DNA of 64,000 nt from CAWHHZ01 sp963829355 (GCA_963829355.1 CAWHHZ010000021.1:423351-487350); one strand, 5' to 3'; counted from the stretch's first letter, positions 1 through 9,962 are shown. Notes: generated by a model not told the origin, from the sequence alone. Numbers and translations: made by a program.

Positions 1-998
1 ACGGACGGCTGCGGAGATACGACCGGCTGCTTCGATGCGCTCGTCCTCCGGAGCATCCTTCATCAGGTTGGCCCATCCCTGAATCGTCGTGAGAGGCGTT
101 CTGAGGTCGTGACTGACAGTTGCGATCAGCTCGTCTCGAAGTGCCAGGGAACTGCGGAGCACTTTCATGCTGGCCGCTCGCTCGTAGAGACGCTCGATGA
201 GATCTCCGAGGTTCGACATCATCTTGACGATGTGTTTGTCGGGCGGACGACTGTCCCGGCTGAAGAACCCCATCACTCCCTCGACTCGAGATCTCGGAGC
301 TGAACGGGATGAGAAGCATCGTGCTGACCCCGCCTCTCCCGCAGCGAGCGAATCAGTCGGCTGTCGCCCCTTCGCAGATTCGTGCTCCAGTCGATCCCGG
401 GAGTGACGAGACAGGTCGATATAGGAGGGTCTTCGATCGTCGTCTCTCGCAGGATTGTCTCGAGACTTCCTGAATCGTCGCGTTCCCACAGGCGCGTGTG
501 TGCACCGCGCAGCCACAATGCGGCCGCATCCCATAGCAGATCTTCTCCCAGTCGCTCGAGAATATGGGGAAGGGCGAGATCGGGATTGTCCGCTGAGGCG
601 ATCAGAGAGGTGACTTCGAGGAAGGACTCTGTTCTTCGTTCTGCGCGCGGGTGCTCCGTCACGTTCCGGACCACTTTGAGGAAGACCCGCTCTTCGGGCA
701 ACCAGCGCGTCACGCCATTCACATAGACGGATGTGGAGTCATTGCGAAGATGCCACCGCGAGTCTTCCGCCAGTCCGGTTCTTTTCGCCTTCTCGAGCTC
801 CAGCTCATGAGCGTGGTGAACGCGGTCCGGCGTGGTGAAGATGGTCTCGAACGGCTTCCCGACGATCTCCTCGGCCGTCCAGCCCAGGATCGTTTCGGCT
901 CCCGGTGACCACTTCTCAATCGTCGCCGAGTCGGAGATCACGATGAACGCGTAGTCAATCGCGCACTCAACGAAGCTGTTCCAGTCATCGATCATCAT
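1..998 (-). CDS. PAS-GAF sensor histidine kinase (3' end beyond window; two apparent frameshifts)
   Basis: Membrane-free sensor kinase. Domain order is an N-terminal PAS domain (about residues 1-115), a GAF-like domain, then HisKA. The phosphoacceptor box SHDLRTPLTT is readable, with its His codon at 109-111; the ATPase domain lies beyond the left edge. Starts are ATG 998 or 995. The frame breaks twice: near 328-331 (a run of four C) and near 277-281. Removing one base at each place joins PAS, GAF and HisKA into one open frame, so I annotate one gene and suspect sequence error rather than decay. The downstream partner is not visible. Family assignment is firm from the H-box; the signal sensed is unknown. 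Confidence 0.8.
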
Positions 999-1021
999 CG
1001 TCTGTGAGAACGCGATCCAGT

Positions 1022-1681
1022 CTACTCTGGTTCGGTTTGCATGGATGGTTCGCTCTGTTGCGCTGGCTGTTCCGGAGGAGTGTCGTCCGTTCGAATGATG
1101 TAGAGCTGCCAGCCGTCGCCATAGTTCTCGAGAGTCGCGGTTGCGTATTGAGGCGAGTTGAGCGTCTCGTGCAGCAGACCGCTCTGGAGGGCGGCGCCGG
1201 TGGAGTTGGCAATCCACTGGTAGGTAAAATCGACGTTGACTCTATCCTCCACCTGCTCGATTGACCTGACCTCGACGAACTCCTTTCGTGCGAGTGGTGC
1301 GATGTCGGTGAATCCGTTGGAGCGCTCGACCCACTTGTTGTCCTGCCGGGCCTTGTCGGAAAGTACGACGGTGCCCGTACTGTCGATCCTGATCCATCCG
1401 GCACGCTCGAGATCCTCGGCGTACTTTTTCATCTGCTCGTGCATCTGTTCTTCCTTCATCGGAAGACTGAGAGTGACGGAGGTAAAGCGGAAATCGGAGT
1501 ACTCCGGCGCCTTCTGAATGACCTTTGCGGCTTCTTCCTTCGTCGGAGGGGTCACGGCTTGAGCGCCATTCTCTTCTTCCGTTCCGGCGGCATTCCCGGC
1601 GGTCTCCCCACCACAACCGAAAAGTAGTAATGCGCAAAAGAGGGCGATGAAGGGACTCCAGCGGATGTTATTCATGACCAT
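1022..1681 (-). CDS. Putative lipoprotein, unknown function
   Basis: About 219 residues. The N-terminus has a hydrophobic signal ending in the lipobox LLFGC, so the mature protein should be lipid-anchored. A Glu/Lys-rich charged region follows, then a beta-rich C-terminal domain of about 130 residues with a Gln/Pro/Glu tail. No family recognised. ATG 1681 is preferred: a GGAG sits 8 bases upstream, whereas ATG 1687 is too close to it; ATG 1675 is also possible. It lies just upstream of, and on the same strand as, the PAS-GAF kinase (24-base gap), and is divergent from the hydrolase at 1766. Function cannot be assigned. Confidence 0.7.
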   Translation of the reverse strand: MVMNNIRWSPFIALFCALLLFGCGGETAGNAAGTEEENGAQAVTPPTKEEAAKVIQKAPEYSDFRFTSVTLSLPMKEEQMHEQMKKYAEDLERAGWIRIDSTGTVVLSDKARQDNKWVERSNGFTDIAPLARKEFVEVRSIEQVEDRVNVDFTYQWIANSTGAALQSGLLHETLNSPQYATATLENYGDGWQLYIIRTDDTPPEQPAQQSEPSMQTEPE

Positions 1682-1765
1682 GACCATATCTCCGCAGGTC
1701 CATACTGGCAACCAGCTTGCCAGAATAATCTCGCGACTGCGTTTGTCCTTCACTCTCGTCGGCTC

Positions 1766-2749
1766 ATGGAGAACGGATTCAAGCCAGCTGCACTCATCGC
1801 GAATGCTCATCTGCAGACCGTGTGGGGACGGTTGACACGGCCACGGCGTCTGGTCGCGACGAGCCGCGAGAGCGTCGCCACACCCGACGGCGATGAGCTC
1901 ATTCTCGATCATCTCGAGGGGGATCCCGCGCACCGATACGTCCTGTTTCACGGACTGGAGGGGAGCTCCAACTCGGTCTATGTGCAGGGGCTCCTCGCGG
2001 CGATCTCCCGAACCGGTGCCTCGGCTACCGCGGTCAATTTCCGATCGTGTGCCCGCGACCTGACGAACCTTCGCCTGGCCATTCCGAACCGAACGATGCG
2101 GCTCTACCACTCGGGGGAGACCACCGATCCCGACTTCGTGCTCAACATGCTCCGGCGCCGATACCCCGACGCGCGGATCGTGGCTTTCGGCGGTTCGCTC
2201 GGCGGGAACGCGCTGCTCAAGTGGCTCGGAGAACATCCCGACCAGGCGATCGTCTCCCGCGCCGCGACCGTGTCAGTCCCCTACGATCTCGGCGCCGGAG
2301 CTGCCTACATGGAGCGCCGTCCAGCCCTCTACTATGTGGATGCGTTTCTTCGGACCCTCAAGGTGAAAGCCGTGCAGAAGCACGAGCAATTCGAGGAGGC
2401 CCGTCTCCGGATCGATGTCGAACGACTTTCCCGCTCGAGGACCTTTCGTGAATTCGACGACGCCGCCACCGCGCCACTTCACGGAATGCGCGATGCGGAC
2501 GAGTACTACGAGACCTGCAGCTCGATCCACTACCTCTCGTCGATCCGGACGCCGACTCTCTGCATCAGCGCCGCCGACGATCCGTTCCTTCCACCCGACG
2601 CGCTCGACCTCGTGCGAAAGAATGCATCTCGGGCCGTCGAAGTGCTGGTCACGCCCAGGGGAGGTCATCTCGGCTTCGTCGCGGGCCGTCTCGGCGCCCC
2701 GCACTACTGGGCCGAACAGAAGGTCATCAGCTTTCTCCGGCGGCCATAA
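1766..2749 (+). CDS. YheT-family alpha/beta hydrolase
   Basis: 327 residues, the usual length for the YheT/Embryogenesis-associated EMB8 group of cytosolic alpha/beta hydrolases. The oxyanion/early strand motif HGLEGSS and the nucleophile elbow GGSLGGN (Ser nucleophile) are visible. An Asp in the DDPFLPPDAL segment and a His in the GGHLGF segment near the C-terminus complete a plausible Ser-Asp-His triad. Substrates are esters or lipids by family; the natural substrate is not known. The gene stands alone, divergent from the lipoprotein at 1681. Its 3' side runs into a repeat whose hairpin at 2824-2855 may terminate it. Confidence 0.85.
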   Translation: MENGFKPAALIANAHLQTVWGRLTRPRRLVATSRESVATPDGDELILDHLEGDPAHRYVLFHGLEGSSNSVYVQGLLAAISRTGASATAVNFRSCARDLTNLRLAIPNRTMRLYHSGETTDPDFVLNMLRRRYPDARIVAFGGSLGGNALLKWLGEHPDQAIVSRAATVSVPYDLGAGAAYMERRPALYYVDAFLRTLKVKAVQKHEQFEEARLRIDVERLSRSRTFREFDDAATAPLHGMRDADEYYETCSSIHYLSSIRTPTLCISAADDPFLPPDALDLVRKNASRAVEVLVTPRGGHLGFVAGRLGAPHYWAEQKVISFLRRP

Positions 2750-2791
2750 CTGGATCAGTCATCCTGAGCTTCGCGAGATTGTGTGAAGAAC

Positions 2792-2998
2792 GGATCGTCA
2801 TTCGCGACCGATTTCTTTGGAGTGCTGAGCTCGCCGAAGGACGAGCTCAGCTTTTCATCGCACCGCCTGCAGGCTGCGGCGCGTTTCAAATTGCAGGGAA
2901 GCTCTCTTGATTTGTGCTGATTGCGGCCTCGATGGCTGTTGCCCACGGGATCCAAGGCGGTGCTCGTCCTACGGCGAGCACCGCACTCCAAATCACGA
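2792..2998. repeat. 206-bp interspersed element, copy 1
   Basis: This copy matches 34134-34337 at roughly 90% identity by eye, in the same orientation. Each copy holds two strong hairpins: GCTGAGCTCG paired with CGAGCTCAGC (2824-2833/2842-2851), and GCGGTGCTCG paired with CGAGCACCGC (2957-2966/2975-2984). Nothing else is seen in the gap from 2750 to 3077. Confidence 0.8.
2824..2855 (+). terminator. Terminator-like hairpin inside repeat copy 1
   Basis: A perfect 10-bp stem (GCTGAGCTCG/CGAGCTCAGC) with an 8-base loop is followed by TTTT. It lies 74 bases after the hydrolase stop and is conserved in the second repeat copy downstream of another gene. The U-tract is short, so efficiency is uncertain. 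Confidence 0.5.
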
Positions 2999-3077
2999 GG
3001 AAGGGGAGACGGCAGAAGAAACGCAAGAAAGAGCTTCCGGGCTCCACGGCCTGTCGCCGCCCGTGGAACCCGGTCAC

Positions 3078-4743
3078 TCAGTGCTGCATTTCCAGAAGAT
3101 CGAGGAGATCCTCCGGTGCTACGGGACGGCCGAGATAATTGCCCTGCATCATCGTGCAGTGACGATCAGAGAGGAACAGGAGCTGATCGCGGTTCTCGAC
3201 GCCTTCCGCCACGACGCGGAAGCCGAGTCCTTTACCCATGGTGATCATTCCCTCGACGATTGCGGCATCCTCACGAGCCTCGAGCATGTTCGCAATGAAG
3301 GAACGATCGATCTTCAACGTATCGAGCGACATGTGGCGCAGATCGCTGAAGGAACAGCGGCCCGTGCCGAAATCATCAATCGCGACTTTCAGCCCGAGTG
3401 CTTTCAGGTCGTTCGTCGTCGTCATCAGGAGCGCCGAGTCGGTGCACAGCGACTCGTTGATCTCGATCTCGAGCTGATCGGGTCGCACTCTGGTGTGGCT
3501 GAGCGTGTTCTTCAGCTCTCCGACGATGTCGGAGCTCAGAATCTGTCTCGATGACAGATTCATCGCGACACGAGGCGTCCGGATACGTTGCCGTTCCCAG
3601 GACTCGATCTGGCGGAGGATCTGCCCCGTGACCCACGATCCGATCTTCACGCTCAGCTCGAGCTGGTCAGCGACCGGCATGAACGACGGCGGCTGAATCA
3701 GTCCCAGGACAGGGTGATTCCACCGGAGCAGGGCTTCCACACACTCGATCTTTCCACTCTGGATATCGACCTGTGGCTGGTAGTGGAGGACGAACTGCTC
3801 CTCCTTGAGAGCACGGGAGAGGCTGGCGATCAGAAAGGCGCGCTCGTAGGCACGGTCGTTCTTCGAAGCCTCGTAGAGCTGACACGTGTTTCGGCCGAGC
3901 TCCTTCGATCGATACATCGCCTCGGCTGCCCTCTGGACGAGCGGCTCCGCCTCGGTCCCATCATCGGGGAAAAGAGAAATGCCCACGCTCGCATTCACGT
4001 GGATTTCATGACCTTCAATCATGAAAGGCTGGCTGATCATGTCCATGATCCGCTGAGCGATGCCCACACTGTTCTCTTCGTCGCCGAAATCGTAAAGGAG
4101 GCAAACGAATTCATCGCTACCGTAACGCGCGACACTGTCTTCGGTCCTGACGGCTTCGTCGAGCCGGTGCGCAACACCCTTGAGCACTCGATCGGCGATG
4201 CCACGGCCGAAAGTCTCGTTGAGGAGCTCGAAAGTGGTCGAGATCGAGGAACAGGACTGCGAGGGAACGACAGTGTCTCCGCGCTCGTGCGAGCGCGACT
4301 GCGAGACGGTCGACGAAAAGAGACCGATTGGGCAATCCGGTCAGCGGATCATGCTGTGTCTGGTATTCGAATCTCTCCGAGGCGAGTCGCTGCTCGGTGA
4401 TGTCCATCATGGTTCCCTCGATGTAGACGGAGCCATCCGGGGAATCGCTCAGGGTCAGACTCTGATAGACCCACGCGAGGCTTCCATCCCGCCGTCTCAG
4501 CGCTACCTCCAGATTGTTGAGCGTGCCGACATCCTTGAGTGCAGCGACGATCATCGAGCGATCCGAATCATTCAGGAAGGGCATCGAGCCTTCGCCGATC
4601 AACTCTTCGGTGGATGAATAGCCGAGCATCGACGAGAGTGCGCCGTTGCACTGGAGCAGTACACCGTCGAACGAGAGACGGAACGCACCGGTTCCGGTCT
4701 TTTCGAGAAGCTGCATGCACTCCGGCTGAGAGAGGCTCGTCAT
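3078..4743 (-). CDS. PAS-GGDEF-EAL cyclic-di-GMP protein (one apparent frameshift)
   Basis: After correction, a 554-residue soluble protein. A PAS domain (about residues 1-125) is followed by a GGDEF domain, with DPLTGLPNR and the metal-site LDLDHF, and by an EAL domain with EALLRW, NES, DDFGTG and VAEGVEN intact. The diguanylate cyclase signature reads GSDEF instead of GGDEF. The EAL side looks competent for c-di-GMP hydrolysis; the cyclase side may be weak or regulatory. The frame breaks at 4231-4233 (AAA on the + strand): removing one base restores the conserved LDLDHFELLNET run and a total length divisible by three. ATG 4743 has AGGAAG about 8 bases upstream. No partner gene adjoins it. 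Confidence 0.85.
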
Positions 4744-4834
4744 TTCACGGTTCTTCCTGATTGAAGATAGCCGCCGCGAAACTGTCTGAACAGTTATGAA
4801 AAGTTTAGAGAGTACTATCGAAGGATAGGGGGGC

Positions 4835-5168
4835 GATGAACGATGAACGATGAACGATGAACGATGAACGATGAACGATGAACGATGAGAGATGAAAGAT
4901 GAATGCTGAAAGATGAACGATGCGGTTGAGCTGATGGAGGGCACGCTGTCATCCTGAGCCGCCGGAGCGCAGCGGAGGACGGTCGAAGGATCGCGTGGAA
5001 TTGTCCGCGCCCTGAGTTCACTCCGCAATTCACTTCAAGTCAGCACGAACGAGATTCTTCGCCGCCCTCCGCTGCGCTCCGGCGGCTCAGAATGACAGGT
5101 GCCGTTTTTCATCGTTCATCGTTCATCGTTCATCGTTCATCGTTCATCGTTCATCGTTCATCGTTCAA
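4835..5168. repeat. Composite inverted element A (GATGAAC arrays around a palindrome)
   Basis: About 12 units of a 7-bp repeat (GATGAAC and variants, 4835-4922) stand opposite about 8 units of the inverse repeat (ATCGTTC, 5110-5168). Between them are 33-bp inverted arms at 4946-4979 and 5066-5098 with one clear mismatch, starting CTGTCATCCTGAGCC. The right array ends inside the stop codon of the response regulator gene (5165-5167). It has no coding content; short open frames reading FIVHRSS are artefacts of the heptamer. Confidence 0.85.
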
Positions 5169-5812
5169 ACCAGCCCCTTCTCTCTCGCGTAGAGGGTCAG
5201 TTCGACGCGTCCGCGCAGATCGAGCTTCTCGTAGATCGAGTGAAGGTACGACTTGACGGTGCCTTCGGAGAGGTTCAGTTTCTCGGCGATCTCTCGGTTC
5301 CGGAGACCACTCGCGACCATGCGGGCGACGTCGGTCTCACGGGGGGAGAGGATGTGACTGATCTCTCGTGCCGCCAGGGAGGTCCGGGACATCTTCTCGA
5401 TCGCTCGTCCTACCAGAGCCGGTTCGAGCGCACGTTTCCCTCGCATCACTTCCTCGACCACCTGGACAAGATGGACCGACGCTGACTCCTTGAGCACGAT
5501 CCCCCACACGCCCAGATTCATCGCCTCGACCACCTGCGAGTCGTCGATCGCCGCGGTCAGGAGGATGACCCGCGTCGGCAGTTTCTCGTCATGGACCACG
5601 CGCAGAACTTCGATTCCGCTCATTCCGTTCATACTGACGTCAAGAACGAGCACGTCCGGGCGCTTTGAACGTACCGCCGCAAGTGCCTCGATTCCATTGG
5701 TGACCGCCGCAATCACCTGGTACGACTGGTGCCGCTCAAAGAGCTGTTGCAGCCCATCGAGAATCATCCGGTGGTCATCTGCGATGGCGATCGTGGTCAC
5801 GTCTGTCTCCAT
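5165..5812 (-). CDS. NarL/FixJ-type response regulator
   Basis: 215 residues. The receiver domain has the acidic pair DD near residues 12-13, the phospho-Asp in VLVLDVSM and Lys in VLKES. A C-terminal LuxR-type helix-turn-helix runs from LSPRETD through GTVKSYLHSIYEKL. It is a DNA-binding transcription factor controlled by the kinase encoded directly upstream, with which its start overlaps by 16 bases, so the two are probably translationally coupled. The target genes are not visible. The frame is intact. The stop codon is shared with the edge of a heptamer repeat array. Confidence 0.93.
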   Translation of the reverse strand: METDVTTIAIADDHRMILDGLQQLFERHQSYQVIAAVTNGIEALAAVRSKRPDVLVLDVSMNGMSGIEVLRVVHDEKLPTRVILLTAAIDDSQVVEAMNLGVWGIVLKESASVHLVQVVEEVMRGKRALEPALVGRAIEKMSRTSLAAREISHILSPRETDVARMVASGLRNREIAEKLNLSEGTVKSYLHSIYEKLDLRGRVELTLYAREKGLV

Positions 5813-6974
5813 CCGATCGGGATCGACAGCTCGACGCGGCTTCCCTCATCAGTGGAATCGATCCAGACCTCCCCGTTGAGTGCGCGCACCCGCTCGGTCA
5901 GCGAGGTCGGCGCGACTCCCCTTGAAATCATCTCATCACTGTTGAGCCTGCCGCGGAACGGGAAACCGTCTCCATCGTCCTCGACGGTGATGACGAGGCG
6001 GTCCTGATCTGTGACGAGCGACACTCGGACGTGCTTTGCGTGGCCGTGCCGTGTCGCGTTCGTAATGGATTCGGTAATGATCCGGTAAGTCTCCCATCCG
6101 AGTGCCTCCCGCACAAGTGGATCGAGCTCACTGCGGCGGTACTCGACCTCGACGCCCCACTGGTCCTGATACCGGTGAGCCAGGTCCCGCAGACGACCAG
6201 TCATGTCGAAGTCAGTCTCTCGCGCACGCTTCTTCTCGCTCAGCGACTCGAGGTACGAGCGCAGTTCGCGTTGCTCATTCATCAGAATGCCCTCAACCTC
6301 GGTGACTCGCTGCCGCGCTTGTTCCGGATCGTGGCCGATCAGCGGCAGTAGGCTTTCGAGCTGCAGCACGATTCCGGTGAAGGACTGCAGCAGACCGTCA
6401 TGCAGATCTCGAGTGATTGAGCGGATCCTCAGCGCCACCTCGTCCTGCTCTCTGAGCTCCTGAACCACGGCGCGGGCGAGGCGACTCTCGATGATCGCGG
6501 CCACAATCGCTCCGGTGAGCAGGTGCTGCGGATCGAGCTCGATGTCGAGGACGAACAATCTTCCCGGAGTCGTTTCACCACCGAGCCGGATCACGAAAGT
6601 CCGGTCGATGCGGAAGTTCTCGCACAATGCCGGATTGATGGGATTGTGGTGCGTTCGCTCCGCCGAAGCTGTAGTAGAACGACGTCAGTTCTCCGACCCG
6701 CTCCTCGATCAGCGGCTCATACGTCTTCGGCGCGCTCTGTTTCCAGACGAGATCGTCTCTCATCCAGTGAAGCGATGTTGACCCACGGCTCATCCGCCTC
6801 TTCCCATACGATCAGAGCGCGGGAAGCAGAAAAGATCCTGCGGACGATCTCGAGAGTCTCACGCAGCATTTCGGTGCGTGCGGTCGGGATGTCGCTCCTG
6901 ATCCAGGCACTGAAAAGTTCCACGATCGCAGCGTCGAGGGTGACCGAGAGGAGCGGCTCGTCAGATGGCATCAT
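5797..6974 (-). CDS. GAF-type sensor histidine kinase, HisKA_3 class (two apparent frameshifts)
   Basis: 391 residues after correction. An N-terminal helical segment and GAF-like domain (including INPALCENFRID) precede a HisKA_3 box RDLHDGLLQ with the phosphoacceptor His, and an ATPase domain with NATRHGH and DDGDGFP. No membrane segment is evident, so it should sense a cytosolic signal. It overlaps and pairs with the NarL-type regulator. Frame breaks lie near 6770 and near 6640-6653; removing one base at each gives an open frame and a length divisible by three. Starts ATG 6974 or 6971 are both possible. It is divergent from trmH with a 126-base gap. Confidence 0.8.
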
Positions 6975-7100
6975 GGGCTCGTTGCTTTCGGGCTGGGGCG
7001 GGGTCAATCTTTCTCGATTATCTACGATTAGGTCCAATTGTGCCGCAACAGCGATGGCACTCCGCGCAGCGGGCGGTCGATTACACCATAATAGTCACTG

Positions 7101-7774
7101 ATGATTCCGGAACGCTTTCGCCGCATCTCCGCAGGTGCTGGATCACCGGCAGCCGGACCTGACGGTCCTGATGGAGAAAGTTCACAAGCCTCACAACCTG
7201 TCAGCCATCATGCGGACGAGTGACGCGGTCGGCATTCTCAATGTTCACGCGGTGGGCCCCAGCCGTCCGGTCAGACCGAGCGGAGGAGCTGCGCAGGGGA
7301 CTGAGCGCTGGGTCGGCATCCGGCAGCATGGACAACACCGTCGATGCCGTGGAGCTCCTGCATCGAGATGGATTTACGATCGTTGCTGCGCATCCCGACC
7401 GTGATGCGATCGACTTCCGCGAATTCGACTACACCCGGCCCACAGCGCTCCTGCTCGGGCAGGAGAAGGATGGCGTGACCGAAGAGGCGCTCGCGCTCTG
7501 CGACGCGACGATCGTCATTCCGATGGAAGGCTTCGCCGCCTCTTTGAACGTCTCGGTCGCCGCCGCCCTGATTCTCTTCGAAGCCCAGCGCCAGCGGTCC
7601 GCCGCCGGTATGTACGACCGGCCACGAGTTTCCGAACCGCAGCGCCATACGCTCCTCTTTGAATGGGCGCACCCTCGCATCGCGAAACTCTGCCGCCAGC
7701 ACGACGTCCCATACCCCCGCATGAACGAAGACGGTGAAATCCTCGACAAACTGCCCTTCGGAACGCCGCCATAG
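7101..7774 (+). CDS. trmH: tRNA (guanosine-18-2'-O)-methyltransferase (two apparent frameshifts)
   Basis: SpoU/TrmH-class SAM-dependent methyltransferase that 2'-O-methylates G18 in tRNA. After correction it is 223 residues, against 229 in Escherichia coli. Recognisable stretches are RQPDLTVLMEKVHKPHN, MRTSDAVG, DFREFDYTRPT, LLGQEKDGVTEEAL, and the knot-closing IPMEGFAASLNVSVAAA. The frame breaks near 7134-7135 (GG) and 7331-7335; removing one base at each restores continuous homology to the E. coli enzyme. ATG 7101 opens the family's N-terminus. A CATAAT hexamer lies nine bases upstream, so the mRNA may be nearly leaderless. It is convergent with xerD across a repeat-filled gap. Confidence 0.85.
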
Positions 7775-7824
7775 CGCCGCGATGTGACTTGAAGTGAATT
7801 GCTGAGGGAAAGAGGGCGAGTATG

Positions 7825-8125
7825 ACTCCACGCGATCCTTCGACCGTCCCTTCGACTTCGCTCAGGGCAGGCCTCCGCTGCGCTCCGGCGGCTTCTAATG
7901 ACCCTCTTCGTAGATGACTGGAAACAAAGAGGGACTGTCATCCTGAGCGAAGCGAAGGATCGGGTACGTCCTGACTCTAGCCGAACTTCGGGCCGGTAGA
8001 CTCCACGAGATCCTTCGACCGTCCTCCGCTGCGCTCCGGCGACTCAGGATGACAGCTTTGCATCACCATGCTCGGCTTTTCGAACCCTTGAACCCCTGAA
8101 ACTCCTGAACTTCTGAACTCCTGCC
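7825..8125. repeat. Intergenic palindromic repeats with one-sided TGAAC array
   Basis: This gap between trmH and the recombinase gene holds two related units: 7825-7901, and an inverted pair beginning CTGTCATCCTGAGCG at 7935 and ending CGACTCAGGATGACAG at 8055. A short run of 8-9-base TGAAC-type repeats follows (8085-8125). The sequence family is the same as in elements A and B. No gene is seen. Confidence 0.7.
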
Positions 8126-8129
8126 CCTC

Positions 8130-9073
8130 CTACGCTCGTGGATGAAACTGCTCGTAGATTCGCTGGAGTCGCGCCTTCGAGATGTGCGTATAGATCTGCG
8201 TGGTCGAGATGTCGGAGTGGCCGAGCATCATCTGGACAGAACGCAGGTCCGCACCGTTCTCGAGCAGGTGCGTCGCGAACGAATGTCGCAGCATGTGCGG
8301 CGAGATGCGTCCTCTGATGCCGGCATCGCGCGCGTACTTCACGATCCGCTGCCACACCGACTGGCGCGTCGGCGGCTTTCCCCGGTTCGTCAGAAACAGG
8401 TAAGGGCTGTCGCGGCGCTCGAATCGTTGGCGGCCGTCGCTCCATGTAGGCGACGATCGCGTCTCGTGCCCGGTCACCGAACGGGACGATCCGCTCCTTC
8501 GAGCCCTTTCCGATCGTACGGAGAAAGCCCGGCGTCGAGAACGAGATCGGAAATCTTCACCGATATCAGCTCACTCACGCGCAGACCCGTCGCGTACAGA
8601 AGCTCCAGCATCGCGTGGTCGCGCAGACCGATCTCCGTGTCCCGGTCCGGCGCCGCCAGCAGCGCCTCGACATCCTGAGGCTGGAGCGTTTTGGGCAGGT
8701 TGGACCACAGCTTCGGATTTTCGATGTTCTCGGTCGGATCGCGCTCGAGGTGACGCTCGCTGACGAGAAATCTGTAGAACCCCCGGATCGCCGCCAGCGC
8801 CCGGGCAACCGAGCGTGCAGCGATTCCCGAATTGCGAAGGGTCTGAAAGTATCGGACGATGATCAGACGCTCGACCTGATCGGTCTCGACCGAATGCTCC
8901 TGAAGAAAGTGTCCGAAGTGTCTCAGGTCGCGGCGGTACGACTGGATGGAGTTCTCCGCGAGTCCCTTCTCCACCTCGAGGTAGTCGAGATAGAGCGGGA
9001 GCCAGGTGGTGAAGAAGCGTGTCTTCTCCGGGGTATCCGGATCAATCTGTCGCGGATTGCGATCGCGGCTCAT
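8130..9073 (-). CDS. XerC/XerD-type tyrosine recombinase (two apparent frameshifts)
   Basis: 313 residues after correction, normal for chromosome-dimer-resolving recombinases. An N-terminal SAM-like core-binding domain (LYLDYLEVEKGLAENSIQSY) precedes the catalytic domain with Arg in ATGLRVSEL, HxxR in HMLRHSFATHLL, and His/Tyr in GHSDISTTQIYTH. Frame breaks lie at 8528-8530 (CCC) and 8427-8428 (TT). Removing one base at each gives the expected FLRTIGKGSKERIVPFGD core and a codon-multiple length. The ATG (9073) overlaps the lipA stop as ATGA, implying translational coupling. XerC and XerD cannot be told apart by eye. A housekeeping role in dif resolution is likelier than an integrase, since no element surrounds it. 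Confidence 0.85.
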
Positions 9074-9960
9074 GAAGCTCCGGCGGCTGCCGTGACGGCG
9101 ACCGCATCGGCCATGTACGACGAGCGCACGAACGGTCCGGAGAAGACGGCCGAGAAGCCCATCTCCTCGCCCGCGATCCGGTACTCCTCGAACACGTCGG
9201 GATGCACGTACTCATGGACCTGAAGCTTGACGAGCTTCGGCTGCAGATACTGACCGATCGTGATGATGTCGCAGCCCGCTTCACGCAGACTCGCGAGAAC
9301 ATCGAGCACTTCGCCCCGGCTCTCACCGAGCCCGACCATGAGCCCGGATTTGGTCATCATCGACGGGGCGCTCGTTTTCGCATGCGCGAGGACCGCGATC
9401 GAACGATCGAATCGTCCGCCTCTGCGTACGTCCCGGTAGAGCCGTGGAACGGTCTCGACGTTGTGGTTGAAGTAGTCCGGAGCTGCATCCACGACCGTCC
9501 GCACCGCCTCGAGATTTCCCCGGAAGTCGGGGACCAGGACCTCGATCGCGATCCCGGGCATCGTCTTCCGAAGCTCTCGAATCGTCGCAGCAAAGTGTGC
9601 CGCGCCTCCATCAGGAAGGTCATCGCGAGTCACCGAGGTCACCACCACGTGGCGCAGATCCATCTGCTTGGCAGCCTCGGCGACCGCGCGCGGCTCATCA
9701 GGGGAGGGAGCCGTGTACGGCTTTCCCTGAGTCACGTTGCAGAAACCGCAGGCGCGTGTGCAGACCTCGCCGAGAATCATGAAGGTCGCCGTTCCGCGGG
9801 AGAAACACTCGGAACGATTCGGACAGGCGAGCTCCTCACACACTGTGTGGAGAGACTTCGCCCTCATCAGAGTCTTGAGCTCGTGCAGATCGCGGAGGTT
9901 GAGTTTCTTCTCCCGAATCCACTCGGGGAGACGTTGGCGTACCGTATTCATCAGGGACAT
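9070..9960 (-). CDS. lipA: Lipoyl synthase
   Basis: Radical-SAM enzyme inserting two sulfurs into protein-bound octanoyl groups to make lipoyl cofactors. Both cluster signatures are present: the auxiliary CxxxxCxxxxxC in CEELACPNRSEC and the SAM motif CTRACGFC. The C-terminal RSSY ligand Ser is in VRSSYMAD. It has 296 residues from ATG 9960; ATG 9951 is an alternative, and neither has a clear ribosome site because repeat element C abuts the start. The frame is intact. It is coupled to the downstream recombinase gene through an ATGA overlap. No lipB is visible. Confidence 0.95.
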   Translation of the reverse strand: MSLMNTVRQRLPEWIREKKLNLRDLHELKTLMRAKSLHTVCEELACPNRSECFSRGTATFMILGEVCTRACGFCNVTQGKPYTAPSPDEPRAVAEAAKQMDLRHVVVTSVTRDDLPDGGAAHFAATIRELRKTMPGIAIEVLVPDFRGNLEAVRTVVDAAPDYFNHNVETVPRLYRDVRRGGRFDRSIAVLAHAKTSAPSMMTKSGLMVGLGESRGEVLDVLASLREAGCDIITIGQYLQPKLVKLQVHEYVHPDVFEEYRIAGEEMGFSAVFSGPFVRSSYMADAVAVTAAAGAS

Positions 9961-9962
9961 TG

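Noticed and set aside
1022..2236. 404-residue version of the lipoprotein gene
   Set aside because: The extra N-terminal 185 codons are antisense to the YheT hydrolase; the signal peptide and GGAG site place the start near 1681.
4835..4922. Possible CRISPR array
   Set aside because: The units are contiguous 7-mers with no spacers, and no cas genes are present.
5110..5168. Peptides repeating FIVHRSS and N-terminal extensions of tsaB and the PAS-GGDEF-EAL gene
   Set aside because: They come from reading the 7-bp array (ATCGTTC)n, which is open in one orientation; homology of the real proteins starts after the array.
8130..9073. Integrase of a genomic island
   Set aside because: No attachment-site duplication, tRNA target or cargo is next to it; size and coupling to lipA fit a chromosomal XerC/D.
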